In this document: positions 22,106 through 31,216 of the stretch, one piece after another | Numbering within the stretch: the stretch's first letter is position 1 | Layout of the letters: each line of letters starts with the position of its first letter | Assembly (NCBI GenBank): GCA_025055235.1 | Contig: JANWYN010000068.1 | Coordinates: forward strand, 1-43,629 | Direction of reading: 5' to 3' | Source of the DNA: Candidatus Roseilinea sp. | Lineage (GTDB): Bacteria > Chloroflexota > Anaerolineae > J036 > Brachytrichaceae | Length of the DNA: 43,629 nucleotides | Notes under the pieces: generated by a model | Database searches by the model: none | What the model was told of the DNA's origin: nothing | What the model saw: the letters and a program-made list of their open reading frames with translations, nothing else | Made by a program: the position numbers and the translations under genes

Positions 22106-23491
22106 TCACGAGGTAATCACATCTCCAACGTCTTTCAACACCACCGCTGGCGCATCGGGTGCGCTAGGAGATGACTGAGCACGAACGCCATCTAAGATAA
22201 CGTCTCGAGCATGTTCCACAACCAGTGCACTGCGCCAATGGCTGTGTTGTGATGTTGCCCATCTGATTTCAACATCGCTCAAGCGCAAGTTGCGCACGTG
22301 ATCTATGCTCAGTCCATCGCCACTTTTGTCCAGCGGCGCATGAGGGGCATCGGCGAAAGTGAGCCGTACGTTCTCCAGCGTAAGGTTCTCGATAGGAGAA
22401 TCTTGGTTTCCATGGATACGGCAACTACCAGCACCCTGTGCAATAATGTTGCGCAGCATGATATTGCGCATTGCTCCTATAGCCGGCTCTTTGGCTACGT
22501 CAATGTTTGGATCAATCTCGCTGCGTCGAATGAGGTTGAAGTGAATTGGATCTGCATCACCCCACCAGAACCAATCAAACGGGCGACATTCGACAACTAC
22601 ATTTGTCACGATTACATTTTCAATGACACCGCCGTCGAAGACCATGAAAGCGATGCCGCGGTTGGAGTTCGTAATGACGCAATTCTCAATAGTAACATTG
22701 CGGATAGCAACCTGGTTCCCGTCACAGAATTTGAGCGCGCTCGATGCAGACGATAGCCGACAATTCGTCACCGTGATGTTTTCACAAGCGCGTGCAGGTC
22801 CATAGATGCTCGAGGAATAGAACACCAGCGCGTCATCCCCCGTTTCAATCGTGCAGTTAGCGATACACAAATCTCTGCATCCGTCTGGATCAATGCCATC
22901 AGCCCATACCCCATCCTCAAGACTAGTGCTGACGAACACCCCATCAATGCGCACGCGGTCACAGCAGAAGAGATGCATCGTCCATGAAGGCGAATGGACG
23001 AACGACAAGTCGCGGATTTGAACATCGCTGCAGCGGATGAACTGAACCAAGTTCCCGTAAGAGTCCGGCGTAGGGAATGGTCGCAACAGAGGCAGCCCCG
23101 CTTTCTCGGCTAGTAACTGATTGGGATAGATATACCAGTCCCGGATATCGTGCAATCTGCGTTCATAGGTCGCTTGACCGTGGATCGTGCCGCGTCCTTC
23201 TAGGGTGATGTTCTCGGCATCTTCAGCGTAAAGCAACCCCTGTTTGTCAAACGCTGCTCGATTTTTGCTGGAATAGAGCGTGGCGCCGGCCTCGAGATGC
23301 AAGCGTACGTGGCTGCGCAGATGAAGTGTGCCAGATGTATATTGCCCGGGCGGCAGGTACACCATCCCTCCACCTGTGGATGCACATGCATCTATGGCGG
23401 ACTGGATAGCAAGTTGTGCATCGTCGCTTTTCTGGCCGGTCGCGCCGAAATCACGAACGTTGAAGACATGGAATGGAAGCAGAGTTGTCAT
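22106..23491 (-). CDS. GH28-like right-handed beta-helix protein (polygalacturonase-like)
   Basis: 461 residues. It starts FNVRDFGATGQKSDDAQLAIQ, the usual opening of GH28 polygalacturonases, and continues as parallel beta-helix repeats (ENITLEGRG, VQIRDLSFVHSPSW, VRIDGVFV, ENITVTNCRL). The GH28 acid pair is present in part: ADGIDPD and TGDDALVF. However, the GHG motif is replaced by SASSALKF and the RIK motif by NRGIAF, so the active site is incomplete. It may act on another sugar or be a lyase-like relative. No signal peptide is visible, implying cytoplasmic oligosaccharide processing after ABC uptake. Its ATG overlaps the stop of the pseudogene remnant before it. Confidence 0.83.
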   Translation of the reverse strand: MTTLLPFHVFNVRDFGATGQKSDDAQLAIQSAIDACASTGGGMVYLPPGQYTSGTLHLRSHVRLHLEAGATLYSSKNRAAFDKQGLLYAEDAENITLEGRGTIHGQATYERRLHDIRDWYIYPNQLLAEKAGLPLLRPFPTPDSYGNLVQFIRCSDVQIRDLSFVHSPSWTMHLFCCDRVRIDGVFVSTSLEDGVWADGIDPDGCRDLCIANCTIETGDDALVFYSSSIYGPARACENITVTNCRLSSASSALKFCDGNQVAIRNVTIENCVITNSNRGIAFMVFDGGVIENVIVTNVVVECRPFDWFWWGDADPIHFNLIRRSEIDPNIDVAKEPAIGAMRNIMLRNIIAQGAGSCRIHGNQDSPIENLTLENVRLTFADAPHAPLDKSGDGLSIDHVRNLRLSDVEIRWATSQHSHWRSALVVEHARDVILDGVRAQSSPSAPDAPAVVLKDVGDVITS

Positions 23492-23876
23492 CGGTGTAGA
23501 TAAGCCAGCTTCTCTCGGCTACCTGTGTAGTACAGCGCCGAAGCAGCGGAAGGCAATTCAAAATCGAATTCGTCTGTGTCACGCACTAGGATGCGATCGT
23601 AATGTAGGTCATAGACCACTTCAACAGGGGAAGGTTCGAGCCATCCAAAATCGAAATGGTCAGGATGACCAGGTCGGAGACTGCACCACTCTTGGCCAAT
23701 TGTGGTGGCATTAAAATGGATGCCTGCTTTGGCGAATTCACAGATGGCATAGTTGTTAGTCGCCGAGCCGTCTGTTCTAACACTCCTAAAAGCCAGTGCA
23801 TACCGGCGGAGACAGGTGTGCCATCAAGGAAGAGCGTTGGCGCACCATTGTGCATTCGAATGCGTGCATTGGGCAT
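23488..23876 (-). pseudogene. Wrecked paralogue of the GH42-like glycosidase
   Basis: About 390 bp remain of an estimated 2.3-kb gene. From 23876 the frame reads MPNARIRMHNGAPTLFLDG, matching the start of the intact neighbour (SHNGTPTIFLND). After a frameshift near 23800 a second frame reads FAKAGIHFNATTIGQEWC, matching FGELGIHLYSIDSIITEWC. A large internal deletion then joins PDHFDF to a C-terminal piece, VEVVYDLHYDRILVRDTDEF, matching VEVVYDLFEMREIARDTDEF. The final stop overlaps the GH28 start as TGA/ATG. So a second glycosidase gene, in tandem with the intact one, was lost by deletion and frameshift while the downstream coupling survived. Confidence 0.85.
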
Positions 23877-23941
23877 TTCTTCTTCCACCCCCAGAACTCT
23901 GTAGCGCGCTCAGTTGCGATGTGGTCGCAATCTTCCTACAG

Positions 23942-26248
23942 TCACATTGAGGCCCATAGCGACATGAGCTTGTCCCTCGCACCGACGAACCACAGCCGGG
24001 TGGATCTTGGCTGTAGCGTCTCCTCGAACTCGTCTGTGTCGCGTGCTATCTCGCGCATCTCGAACAAGTCATACACGACCTCGACTCGCTGGGGAAGTCT
24101 GAATTTGCGTAGTCCACCCCCGGCGGTATGCACGCTCAGCAACTCAGCTGTGGCATAAAGCACGTCGCCGCACTCGTTGTAGAGATGCACCCCTGCATAG
24201 CGAGCGATGCCACGCAGAATCGGCGCAGGCAGATTGGGAGTGGCAACGTAAATAGATGTCCAATTGGGAAACTCTTTGATTGCTATACCAGGCTTGCAGC
24301 GGCCGAGTGAATACACCACCTGACCCAACGCAGTGGCGCTGGGGTCCTCGACGTGAAAGATCGGCGCAAGCGGCTGCTGGACACCCCAGAACAAATCCTG
24401 TGGCACATCTCGCGTGATTGGATGCTGGAAGTTAGTGATGTGCATGTGTAGTGCCCATGGGTTATCACCCTTGCCGAAGCGGATGCCGGTGAGGTCGGTC
24501 ATATTCTCGGTGTGCAGTACGGCGACGGGAGCATCTTTTGGCGGCGGAATCGCAGGAGAGCTTGCATCATCGTAGAGATAGCCGGGGGCGTAGAGCCACA
24601 GCGCCACGCGTCCATCGCGCCGTATTTGTCGAGCCAATGCCTCGCGTCGCGCTCGATTTAACCGAAATGCGTTGAGAAAAATGTAGAGCTTATAAGGTGG
24701 AATGTTGCCTTCAATCAAGTCGTCGAGAAGGTATACATCATGTGGCGCGCCAATGCGAGCCAAGCTAATCGAGCGTTGATAGAACACCCCGGCGAGGCTG
24801 ATATTGTTCTTTACAGTCGTGTAGTAGTAGCTCTCATCGTCTAATAGGACGGCAATTTCAGCTTGTGGTCGGCGGTCGAGTTGCAATGCCCATGTTCCTA
24901 GCTTCTGTATGTGCGCGTGCAGCTGGTTGGCGGCTGCTTCGATTTCCGGATATTCGGCATAGTGGCTGCTTTGAAGCCAGGTAATACCGTGGCCATGGGT
25001 TACACAATAGGCAAAGTGGCGTTTGTATATTGCGGGTGTGTCCGTAATACTGTGCATGCGTCCATCTGTCTCGAAACGATTGTGCATTAGCGTATCCTCT
25101 TCCATCAGGTAAATCTTGCCGTGCAAGCGACATGATTCTGAGGGCTGCATGGCCAGACCTTCGCCGCCGATGCCGCGAAATGCGTAGCTGTAAGGGCTAA
25201 CTAGAAAGTCTATGTTGGGGGAACGCAGCAAGCGGGCTAGACCAAGATGGCCACATCGTTGAATTGTCGAATAATCGGGTCCAGCATGTGAGCCGCCGAA
25301 GAAGTTGACGTTCCACGCCAAATCCATCAGATAGCCGAAGAAAGCGCCAGTGAGCTTCTCGCCATTCGTCTCGTCTTTCACTACGCCGCAAAACTCGGCG
25401 ATCAAATCAGCGCACAACTCAGACAAGCAAATGTAGTAATCAATCACCTTCTGCTCACGCGCTGGGTCTCGAAATACGCCATGCCGGGTCATGTAATGCT
25501 CCTGCGGCAAGGGCACATCAGCGGTGTCGAAGGTCACATGATCATCATCCCACGCCTTGCGTAAACTAAAAACATAGTTTCCGTATTTGCGTCGTAGCCA
25601 TGCGCGGAAGTGCTTCAGCATGGGCTGGCTGTAATCGCCAAAGCGATTCATCTGATCGGAATCGCCCTTCACCCACTCGCCCGATGCGCCTGCCGCAATT
25701 TGATATGCAATGACGCGGTCATACAAGCCAATGCTGCGCAAGTGGCGAATGTAAGCCCGCAGCAGATCTTTAACGTGTTGCTGCCATATCTTGGATGCAT
25801 ACGACTGCGTAATGTGATTTGCGTCTTCGACACAGTTGCTCCTGTAGCGTTCAATCTCGGGCAGGCTATCGGCCTCTTCGGCCACGATCTCAAGCTCGCC
25901 CGGATAAGCGCGATTCCACCACCTGCCCGGCAGACCTCGCGTCTCGAATCCCATGCGCAGCAAGAAGTGAGCGTTCGGATTCTGGTCGAGGATAGCGTGC
26001 AGACGAGGCCCGACTGTGGAGAAGTCATAGTGGCTGGGATCGTCTTTGCGTGGGCCGCACCACTCGGTGATAATGCTATCTATCGAATACAGATGGATGC
26101 CCAACTCTCCAAACTTGCGCGCGACAGGCAGTGAAGGTTCCCGGTAATCACCGTCGAATGGCGAGAGGAGATTGAAATTAGCAAAGACCGGTCGGTCGTT
26201 CAGGAAGATGGTCGGCGTGCCATTGTGAGATCGAATTTCAGCCTTCAT
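23942..26248 (-). CDS. GH42-like glycoside hydrolase (beta-galactosidase-type fold)
   Basis: 768 residues, no signal peptide. The first ~430 residues look like a (beta/alpha)8 glycosidase barrel: a GASGEWVKGDSDQ segment with a candidate acid/base Glu, and GKIYLMEEDTLMH with a candidate nucleophile Glu. The middle (from about residue 470) resembles the flavodoxin-like trimerisation domain of GH42 enzymes (AEIAVLLDDESYYY, YKLYIFLNAFRLNRARREAL). A small beta-domain ends the protein. The assignment is by fold pattern, and it may belong to an unclassified family near GH42. The start has only a weak GAGAAG. It follows the dehydratase gene by about 100 bp and precedes its own degraded paralogue. Confidence 0.75.
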   Translation of the reverse strand: MKAEIRSHNGTPTIFLNDRPVFANFNLLSPFDGDYREPSLPVARKFGELGIHLYSIDSIITEWCGPRKDDPSHYDFSTVGPRLHAILDQNPNAHFLLRMGFETRGLPGRWWNRAYPGELEIVAEEADSLPEIERYRSNCVEDANHITQSYASKIWQQHVKDLLRAYIRHLRSIGLYDRVIAYQIAAGASGEWVKGDSDQMNRFGDYSQPMLKHFRAWLRRKYGNYVFSLRKAWDDDHVTFDTADVPLPQEHYMTRHGVFRDPAREQKVIDYYICLSELCADLIAEFCGVVKDETNGEKLTGAFFGYLMDLAWNVNFFGGSHAGPDYSTIQRCGHLGLARLLRSPNIDFLVSPYSYAFRGIGGEGLAMQPSESCRLHGKIYLMEEDTLMHNRFETDGRMHSITDTPAIYKRHFAYCVTHGHGITWLQSSHYAEYPEIEAAANQLHAHIQKLGTWALQLDRRPQAEIAVLLDDESYYYTTVKNNISLAGVFYQRSISLARIGAPHDVYLLDDLIEGNIPPYKLYIFLNAFRLNRARREALARQIRRDGRVALWLYAPGYLYDDASSPAIPPPKDAPVAVLHTENMTDLTGIRFGKGDNPWALHMHITNFQHPITRDVPQDLFWGVQQPLAPIFHVEDPSATALGQVVYSLGRCKPGIAIKEFPNWTSIYVATPNLPAPILRGIARYAGVHLYNECGDVLYATAELLSVHTAGGGLRKFRLPQRVEVVYDLFEMREIARDTDEFEETLQPRSTRLWFVGARDKLMSLWASM

Positions 26249-26347
26249 AGCGCTTCTCTATTTGGAACGCGTTTGGGTTGATCGCAGGGATTGCGATTCC
26301 ATGAGTCGAACTAGGCCGTGCGGGCGCACGAAGATATAGAAGGGCGC

Positions 26348-27514
26348 TTAGTCCCAATACGCCTCACCTTCCCAAAGATTCGAGCGCAGTACCTCAGGCC
26401 GCAGCGTGATGCCCAGACCGGGGCGATCTGGCACGAGGAGGTGACCATCGCGTACCACCAGAGGGTTCTCGTCCATCTCTGCGTAGAGCTGTCCCTGCGG
26501 TATGCGATTCTCGGTCATCACAAAATTGCGGCATGATGCGCCAAAGTGTGCTGTCGCCAACAATTGCACATAGCTGCCGACACAATGGGTGACGACTGGG
26601 AGGTAAAACAGTTCAGCCAGATCAGCGATCTTGCGAATGCCTGTAATACCGTGGGTGAATGCGATGTCGGGATGAATCACGTCAATCGCCTCGTTGGCCA
26701 TGAACTGGAGAAATTCGTGGGCAAGTTCTAGCTTCTCGCCAGTCATGATTCGCACAGGCGATTGCTCCTTCAGAGCACGCCAGGTTTCCGAGTAAGGCAC
26801 CGGCAGCGGATCTTCGAGCCATAGTGGCTTGATAGGCGCAACGGCTTCTGCGATGCCTAGGGCAGTAGGCAAATCCCATTCGTTGTGACAATGAACGATG
26901 ACGTCAATATCCCAACCTAATGCGTCGCGGCAGTTTTCGTAGCCAAGGCGAATGACGCGCAGCTCGGTCGGCGTCAGCATTTGCGATAAGTAGCCGGCCT
27001 GATAGCGGTTCTCTGGCAATCCGCGACCCAGCAAGCGCTCGAAACCGAGTTTGATTACGCGCCAACCGTGCGGGTCGGCCTTGATCTCACTGGCCCACTC
27101 TTGACATGAGCGTTTGTCCAGCCAGTTGTTCGGCCCCGGCGTGTTGATGTAGAGTTGCACCGAATCACGAAATTTGCCGGTAAGTAGCTTCGAGATTGGA
27201 CGATTGAAAACTTTGCCGGCAATATCCCATAGCGCAATATCAATGCCGGCTACAGTTGGGTTGTGTACCCAATGTGCAAAGAATTGGCTCTGTAAGCGCG
27301 TCATGACCGCGTTGAGCATCTCAATTTCCAGTGGGTCCTGTCCCAAAATTTTCGGCCCTAAGTGGTGGAGGTACGCGCGTGCCATCACCGCTGGCGCACC
27401 GATTTCGCCCAAGCCATACAACTCTGGCTCATTCGTCTCCACTTTCACAAGGGACTGAATACCGTGTCCTTGTAGTTGCAACACTTTGACGGCGGTGATC
27501 TTCAACTTGCTCAT
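26348..27514 (-). CDS. Enolase-superfamily sugar-acid dehydratase (mandelate racemase/muconate lactonizing type)
   Basis: 388 residues. The N-terminal capping domain (ITAVKVLQLQGHG) precedes a modified TIM barrel: ALWDIAGKVFNRPISKLL, the general-base Lys region VIKLGFE, and metal ligands in VIVHCHNEWD (Asp region), LWLEDPLPV (Glu) and MTGEKLE (Glu). The catalytic His lies in VVTHCVGS. The pattern is that of galactonate/mannonate/fuconate-type acid-sugar dehydratases; the exact substrate is not resolved. The frame extends to 27850, but the ATG at 27514 with GGAG five bases upstream is right. It overlaps the stop of the short remnant frame ahead of it (TGATG). Confidence 0.85.
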   Translation of the reverse strand: MSKLKITAVKVLQLQGHGIQSLVKVETNEPELYGLGEIGAPAVMARAYLHHLGPKILGQDPLEIEMLNAVMTRLQSQFFAHWVHNPTVAGIDIALWDIAGKVFNRPISKLLTGKFRDSVQLYINTPGPNNWLDKRSCQEWASEIKADPHGWRVIKLGFERLLGRGLPENRYQAGYLSQMLTPTELRVIRLGYENCRDALGWDIDVIVHCHNEWDLPTALGIAEAVAPIKPLWLEDPLPVPYSETWRALKEQSPVRIMTGEKLELAHEFLQFMANEAIDVIHPDIAFTHGITGIRKIADLAELFYLPVVTHCVGSYVQLLATAHFGASCRNFVMTENRIPQGQLYAEMDENPLVVRDGHLLVPDRPGLGITLRPEVLRSNLWEGEAYWD

Positions 27515-27711
27515 CACGTCTCCATCGAAGCATTTGCTCTGTCTTGTTGCAACTGTAGAAACCGGCATTGCGAAATAGATCGCCACACGTGCCGGCAGCG
27601 CATATCGAAAATGCGATTCAAGCACGCAGGTGAATACCCCCGTCGCCGCAGATGAGCTAGACGAACAATGCCAAAACGTGCTACTGCGCCAGTAATTGCA
27701 ACGATTTTCAT
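27514..27711 (-). pseudogene. Remnant of an NAD(P)-dependent epimerase/reductase gene
   Basis: A 65-codon frame whose first 30 residues (MKIVAITGAVARFG, then LAHLRRRGYSP) look like the start of a Rossmann-fold sugar epimerase or reductase, with a damaged GxxGxxG loop. The rest has no resemblance to that family. Its ATG overlaps the PhyH stop (ATGA) and its TGA overlaps the dehydratase ATG, so it tiles the gap exactly. Probably an internally deleted gene kept as a translational bridge; a small functional peptide cannot be excluded. Confidence 0.4.
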
Positions 27712-28553
27712 GCGTTTTGCAGCGTATTAGGTATGCGGTTCCATTTCGCTTTCGGCGCGTTGCCGGTATAGTACGGAATGAGCGGTTCAACCTGCTTTCC
27801 CACATCTCCTGCCCACCAATCGGGCGGCTGCAGTGGTTTATCGCGCGCAACGTATGCTTTGATCGAATCGGGCAGGTTGTCGTAGTCGGGGAAGTACCAC
27901 AACGTCAGTAGTGTGCGATGCTGTTCGGTGCGGTTTTGATGGGCGGAGTGTAGTATGCGCGCATCGCCGATCACTAAATCGCCAGCTTTCACTTGGATGT
28001 CCACTTCATCCGGATGTTGCATGAACTCTGGCGCGTCGAGTTGCAGCGAACGAGTTGCGTCAGTGTGCGCTTCGCGCAATAGGTCATGCAGCTTGATGCG
28101 CTTCCGATGTGTGCCTGGGATGATGCGCAGGCAACCATTCTCTCGATTTGTGTCGGTCAGGTAGTACATGAGAAACACTTGTGGAGGGACTGCTTGTAAG
28201 CTGCAAGGCTCATCCCATGCCCACCAGTCCTGATGCCAGTACAAGGGCGGACCGTGCGGTGGTTTGCTCAACATGAATGCGCTCCAGAACTTCGGCTTGT
28301 CAAATCCAAGAGAAGCCAGTGCCTCTAATGCTGTTGGCCAAGCGAAGAGTCGGGCAAAGACAGGGTCTTGGTACGCTACGCGAACATTCGTACCTTGATA
28401 TTTGTATTTCGCCATGTCTTCCGACGCAATCTCGGCAATCAGCCGCTGCGTCACTCTGCGCAGCTCGTCAAGCATCGGTGCATCGAGCACTTGCTCGAAG
28501 ATGCAGTAGCCATCGTTGAGTAATTGTTCGCGCCTTGATTGGTCAATTGCCAT
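27708..28553 (-). CDS. PhyH-family dioxygenase, operon copy 2
   Basis: 281-residue Fe(II)/2-oxoglutarate oxygenase of the phytanoyl-CoA dioxygenase family. The facial triad is visible as LYWHQDWWAWD (H-x-D) and DARILHSAHQNRT (distal His followed by the 2-oxoglutarate-binding Arg). NRENGCLRIIPGTHRK is the family signature. The ATG at 28553 has a full AAGGAGG nine bases upstream. It is the second of two adjacent PhyH genes in the sugar operon. Two oxygenases next to a sugar-acid dehydratase and glycosidases suggest oxidative trimming (for example demethylation) of a modified sugar; this is inference. Confidence 0.87.
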   Translation of the reverse strand: MAIDQSRREQLLNDGYCIFEQVLDAPMLDELRRVTQRLIAEIASEDMAKYKYQGTNVRVAYQDPVFARLFAWPTALEALASLGFDKPKFWSAFMLSKPPHGPPLYWHQDWWAWDEPCSLQAVPPQVFLMYYLTDTNRENGCLRIIPGTHRKRIKLHDLLREAHTDATRSLQLDAPEFMQHPDEVDIQVKAGDLVIGDARILHSAHQNRTEQHRTLLTLWYFPDYDNLPDSIKAYVARDKPLQPPDWWAGDVGKQVEPLIPYYTGNAPKAKWNRIPNTLQNA

Positions 28554-28579
28554 GTTGGTGGTCCTCCTTACCTTGAAAC

Positions 28580-29419
28580 TTAGCCACGTGAGGGTTCAAT
28601 AGTCGTCTCGCGCGCCTGGCGCGATAGTTCGGCCAAAAAGCCGTCGTTCGCCATGATCTGTTCGAGGTGCCGCATGCGCTTTGGCCCTGCTGTACGTATC
28701 ATGACTTCGCCGTACACACGATCTATCCAGAAGCGCGCAAACGAGCTGATGTAGCGTCGCAGGTCTTCCATGCGCTCCTCGGTGTAGCGCGGAGTGAAGT
28801 TGATGGTGAACATGCGACGCCGGTTGCCTCCGCCAAAAGCAGCGTGTTTGAGATTCTGGTTGAAACACAACACGTCACCCGGTTCCGATTCGAGCGAGAT
28901 TGCTGGCACATCTCGGCCAGGGATACCCCATACCTCTTCGCTCCTGCACACCTGCTCGTGCAGCAGATCGGCATAGCGATCGCCAAACAAGTGGCTGCCG
29001 GGAATCACGCGCAGCGCCCCCGTGTCTCGCTTGAGTGGATCGAGGTAAATCGCGACTTTGACGTAGGGTGCTTGCGGCGAGATCGTATCTGAGTGCCAAG
29101 CAGTATCGCCGACATAGTAATTGCCGTCGCTGCTGGCGTAGCAGTAATCATCCCCGCAGAGCGTTGTACCGATTGCGTCAATACGCGGATCGTCAAGCAA
29201 CGCGCTCAGATATTCGCTCTGATCAATTAACGGCACAATACAAGAACGCGCCTGGCCATCGTGCGCCTTGCCGTGATGTCCACCCCCATGCCTTCTCCAG
29301 ATCATCTCAAACTCATGGGTGATCCTGTCGATGCAATCCTTGAGGAGGCCTGGGAACTTGAGAAAGCCGAACGTGTTATAGAAAGCGATCTGTTGGTCAT
29401 TCAAACGTGAAGCTGTCAT
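28580..29419 (-). CDS. PhyH-family dioxygenase, operon copy 1
   Basis: 279 residues with the PhyH fold: LNDQQIAFYNTFGFLKFPG at the start, the iron-binding TAWHSDTISP (H-x-D), TGALRVIPGSHLFG, and a C-terminal His in NLKHAAFGGGNRRRMF. A Trp- and His-rich insert (EMIWRRHGGGHHGKAHDGQ) follows the first helices. The ATG at 29419 is preferred over the in-frame GTG at 29422, with GAGG seven bases before. It shares little identity with the neighbouring PhyH protein beyond the motifs, so the two probably act on different positions or substrates. Confidence 0.86.
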   Translation of the reverse strand: MTASRLNDQQIAFYNTFGFLKFPGLLKDCIDRITHEFEMIWRRHGGGHHGKAHDGQARSCIVPLIDQSEYLSALLDDPRIDAIGTTLCGDDYCYASSDGNYYVGDTAWHSDTISPQAPYVKVAIYLDPLKRDTGALRVIPGSHLFGDRYADLLHEQVCRSEEVWGIPGRDVPAISLESEPGDVLCFNQNLKHAAFGGGNRRRMFTINFTPRYTEERMEDLRRYISSFARFWIDRVYGEVMIRTAGPKRMRHLEQIMANDGFLAELSRQARETTIEPSRG

Positions 29420-29539
29420 CACGTCACCTCATTCTCTTTATCTATCTAGGACTATCTATCCTAATGTTCGAAACGCCACCGCGGCTAGTGTCGCCGGGCA
29501 GCCCGCCGAGCTTCGGCCAAAGTCCCGGCGGCTTCACAC

Positions 29540-31216
29540 TCATGGTTCCAAACTCTCCACCGGCATGCGATGGTGCACGATTACATCTGTAGTCAAAGCT
29601 ATACTGGCCCCGCCTACGGCGATTTCGAGCGCTTTTTGCAGCGTATGTACTGAGTCTAGAATGCCGGCCTGCTTCATATCAACTATGTGTCCACTGCATG
29701 CGTTGAAACCCCATCCGCTCGGCAGCGACTTGGCTTTGGCTACGATTTCTTCGGGGGCGTATCCTGCATTTGCTGCGATAGCGCGCATGGGCTCTTCCAG
29801 TGCGCGAGCCAGAATCTTGTACGCGAAAGCCTCTTCTTCATTGCTGGCAGGCAATCCCATCAAGGCAGATTGTGTGTTAAGCAACGCAACACCGCCTCCA
29901 GGAACAACGCCACCGGCGATGGCGTTGCGCAGAATCTTCACTGCGCGTTCGGCCATCCCCTTGCGCGCTTCACGCTCAACGGTATGCACGCCGCCGACCC
30001 GCAGAATGACTGTTCCTCCGTGTAAACGCCCCAGCCGGTCTTGCAGGTCCGCCTTGTCGCGCTCGTCATCTGCATCTATCAGCCTAGCTCGAATGCGAGC
30101 AATGTGTTTGCGTATCTGTCGCGGGTCTCCTTTGCCTCCGTAAATTCCAAACAGGCTCTCGGTGGCCCATACGCGGCGTGCGCGGCCGAGATCCTCTGGA
30201 CGAAAGTCTTCGAATGAGGAGTGCGCGGCAGAGTAAAAAATTCGTCCACCGGTCAAGGCTGCAATGTCCTCCATTGCAGCTACCCGCTCCATTTCACCTA
30301 TGCGAGGTGTGCGCACGGCCAAGGCTTGGATTGTCTTGGCGTGATTATTGCTGACTAGCAAACCGATGACGCGGTTGGAGACGTTTCGCGCAATGATGAC
30401 GAGCTTTTTGACTCCAGCTTTTACACATTTCTCTAGGACGGGTATGAGTTGCTGAGGCTCTTGGACATCGAGATCGCTAATGAGCAATGCTGCTTCTTCA
30501 AGCATTGCCCGCTTCTGGGCGACATCGTTGACGAATAAGCGCGAGAACCAACCGCTCAGCTTCCAATATGTGCCTTCAAGATATTCGCGCTCGAGTCCGC
30601 GTCCATCACTGCCTTCTACGACGATGAGACCATCTGATCCGACGATATCGAAGATCTCGCCAAGCAAGGCTGCCATCTCATAGTCGCCCTGGCACAGGCC
30701 CTCTGCCATCTTAGTGATGTGCTGTTTGCCGATCAGCGGCATCGCGCTTTGTCGAAGATGCGTCAGAACGGCTGCCAAACCTTTCTCTAAACCTGTGCGC
30801 AGAAGCATGGCATTACAGCCGCGCGTTACGCAGCAAATACCCTCTCGCAGTATGCTCTGGTACATCACCGCCATCGTGGCCGCACCGTCGCCAGCTTGAG
30901 TATGCATTCGCCACAAGGCATGACGAATAAGCATGGCTCCCACATCGTTCCCACGCGGTTGGATTTCAATGATGCGTCGGGCTATCGTCGCTCCATCGTC
31001 TAGGAATTCAGGGGGGTCAGTACGCTTAAGCCGTTCGATCGCTACCAATCGAGGACGTGGACCCAAGGTAGGCCGAATGACGTTCGCGATTAGATCGGCG
31101 CCTATCTGGATATGGAGATAGGTTTGTGGCTGCGCCGTAACGATGGGCTTGCGCGGCTTAGGCAATGGATGTTGTTTAGGGGGCTGGCGAAAGCCGGGTA
31201 GATTCTCCATCTTCAT
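29540..31216 (-). CDS. Divergent GroEL-like chaperonin
   Basis: 558 residues that align with GroEL along the whole equatorial, intermediate and apical layout: IRPTLGPRPRLV (GroEL TLGPKGRNV), DDGATIARRI, QAGDGAATMAV (GDGTTTATV), GLIVVEGSDGRG in the apical domain, and AIAGGVVPGGGVALL. Key ATPase positions differ: the Asp52 equivalent is Glu61, Asp87 is kept as Asp110, the threonines after it are Ala, and the Asp398 equivalent is Arg424. The N-terminus is a 30-residue Pro/Lys-rich extension and there is no GGM tail. No GroES gene is nearby. The ATG at 31216 overlaps the permease stop (ATGA). It is therefore an operon-specific chaperonin relative, possibly structural or with weak ATPase. Confidence 0.85.
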   Translation of the reverse strand: MKMENLPGFRQPPKQHPLPKPRKPIVTAQPQTYLHIQIGADLIANVIRPTLGPRPRLVAIERLKRTDPPEFLDDGATIARRIIEIQPRGNDVGAMLIRHALWRMHTQAGDGAATMAVMYQSILREGICCVTRGCNAMLLRTGLEKGLAAVLTHLRQSAMPLIGKQHITKMAEGLCQGDYEMAALLGEIFDIVGSDGLIVVEGSDGRGLEREYLEGTYWKLSGWFSRLFVNDVAQKRAMLEEAALLISDLDVQEPQQLIPVLEKCVKAGVKKLVIIARNVSNRVIGLLVSNNHAKTIQALAVRTPRIGEMERVAAMEDIAALTGGRIFYSAAHSSFEDFRPEDLGRARRVWATESLFGIYGGKGDPRQIRKHIARIRARLIDADDERDKADLQDRLGRLHGGTVILRVGGVHTVEREARKGMAERAVKILRNAIAGGVVPGGGVALLNTQSALMGLPASNEEEAFAYKILARALEEPMRAIAANAGYAPEEIVAKAKSLPSGWGFNACSGHIVDMKQAGILDSVHTLQKALEIAVGGASIALTTDVIVHHRMPVESLEP

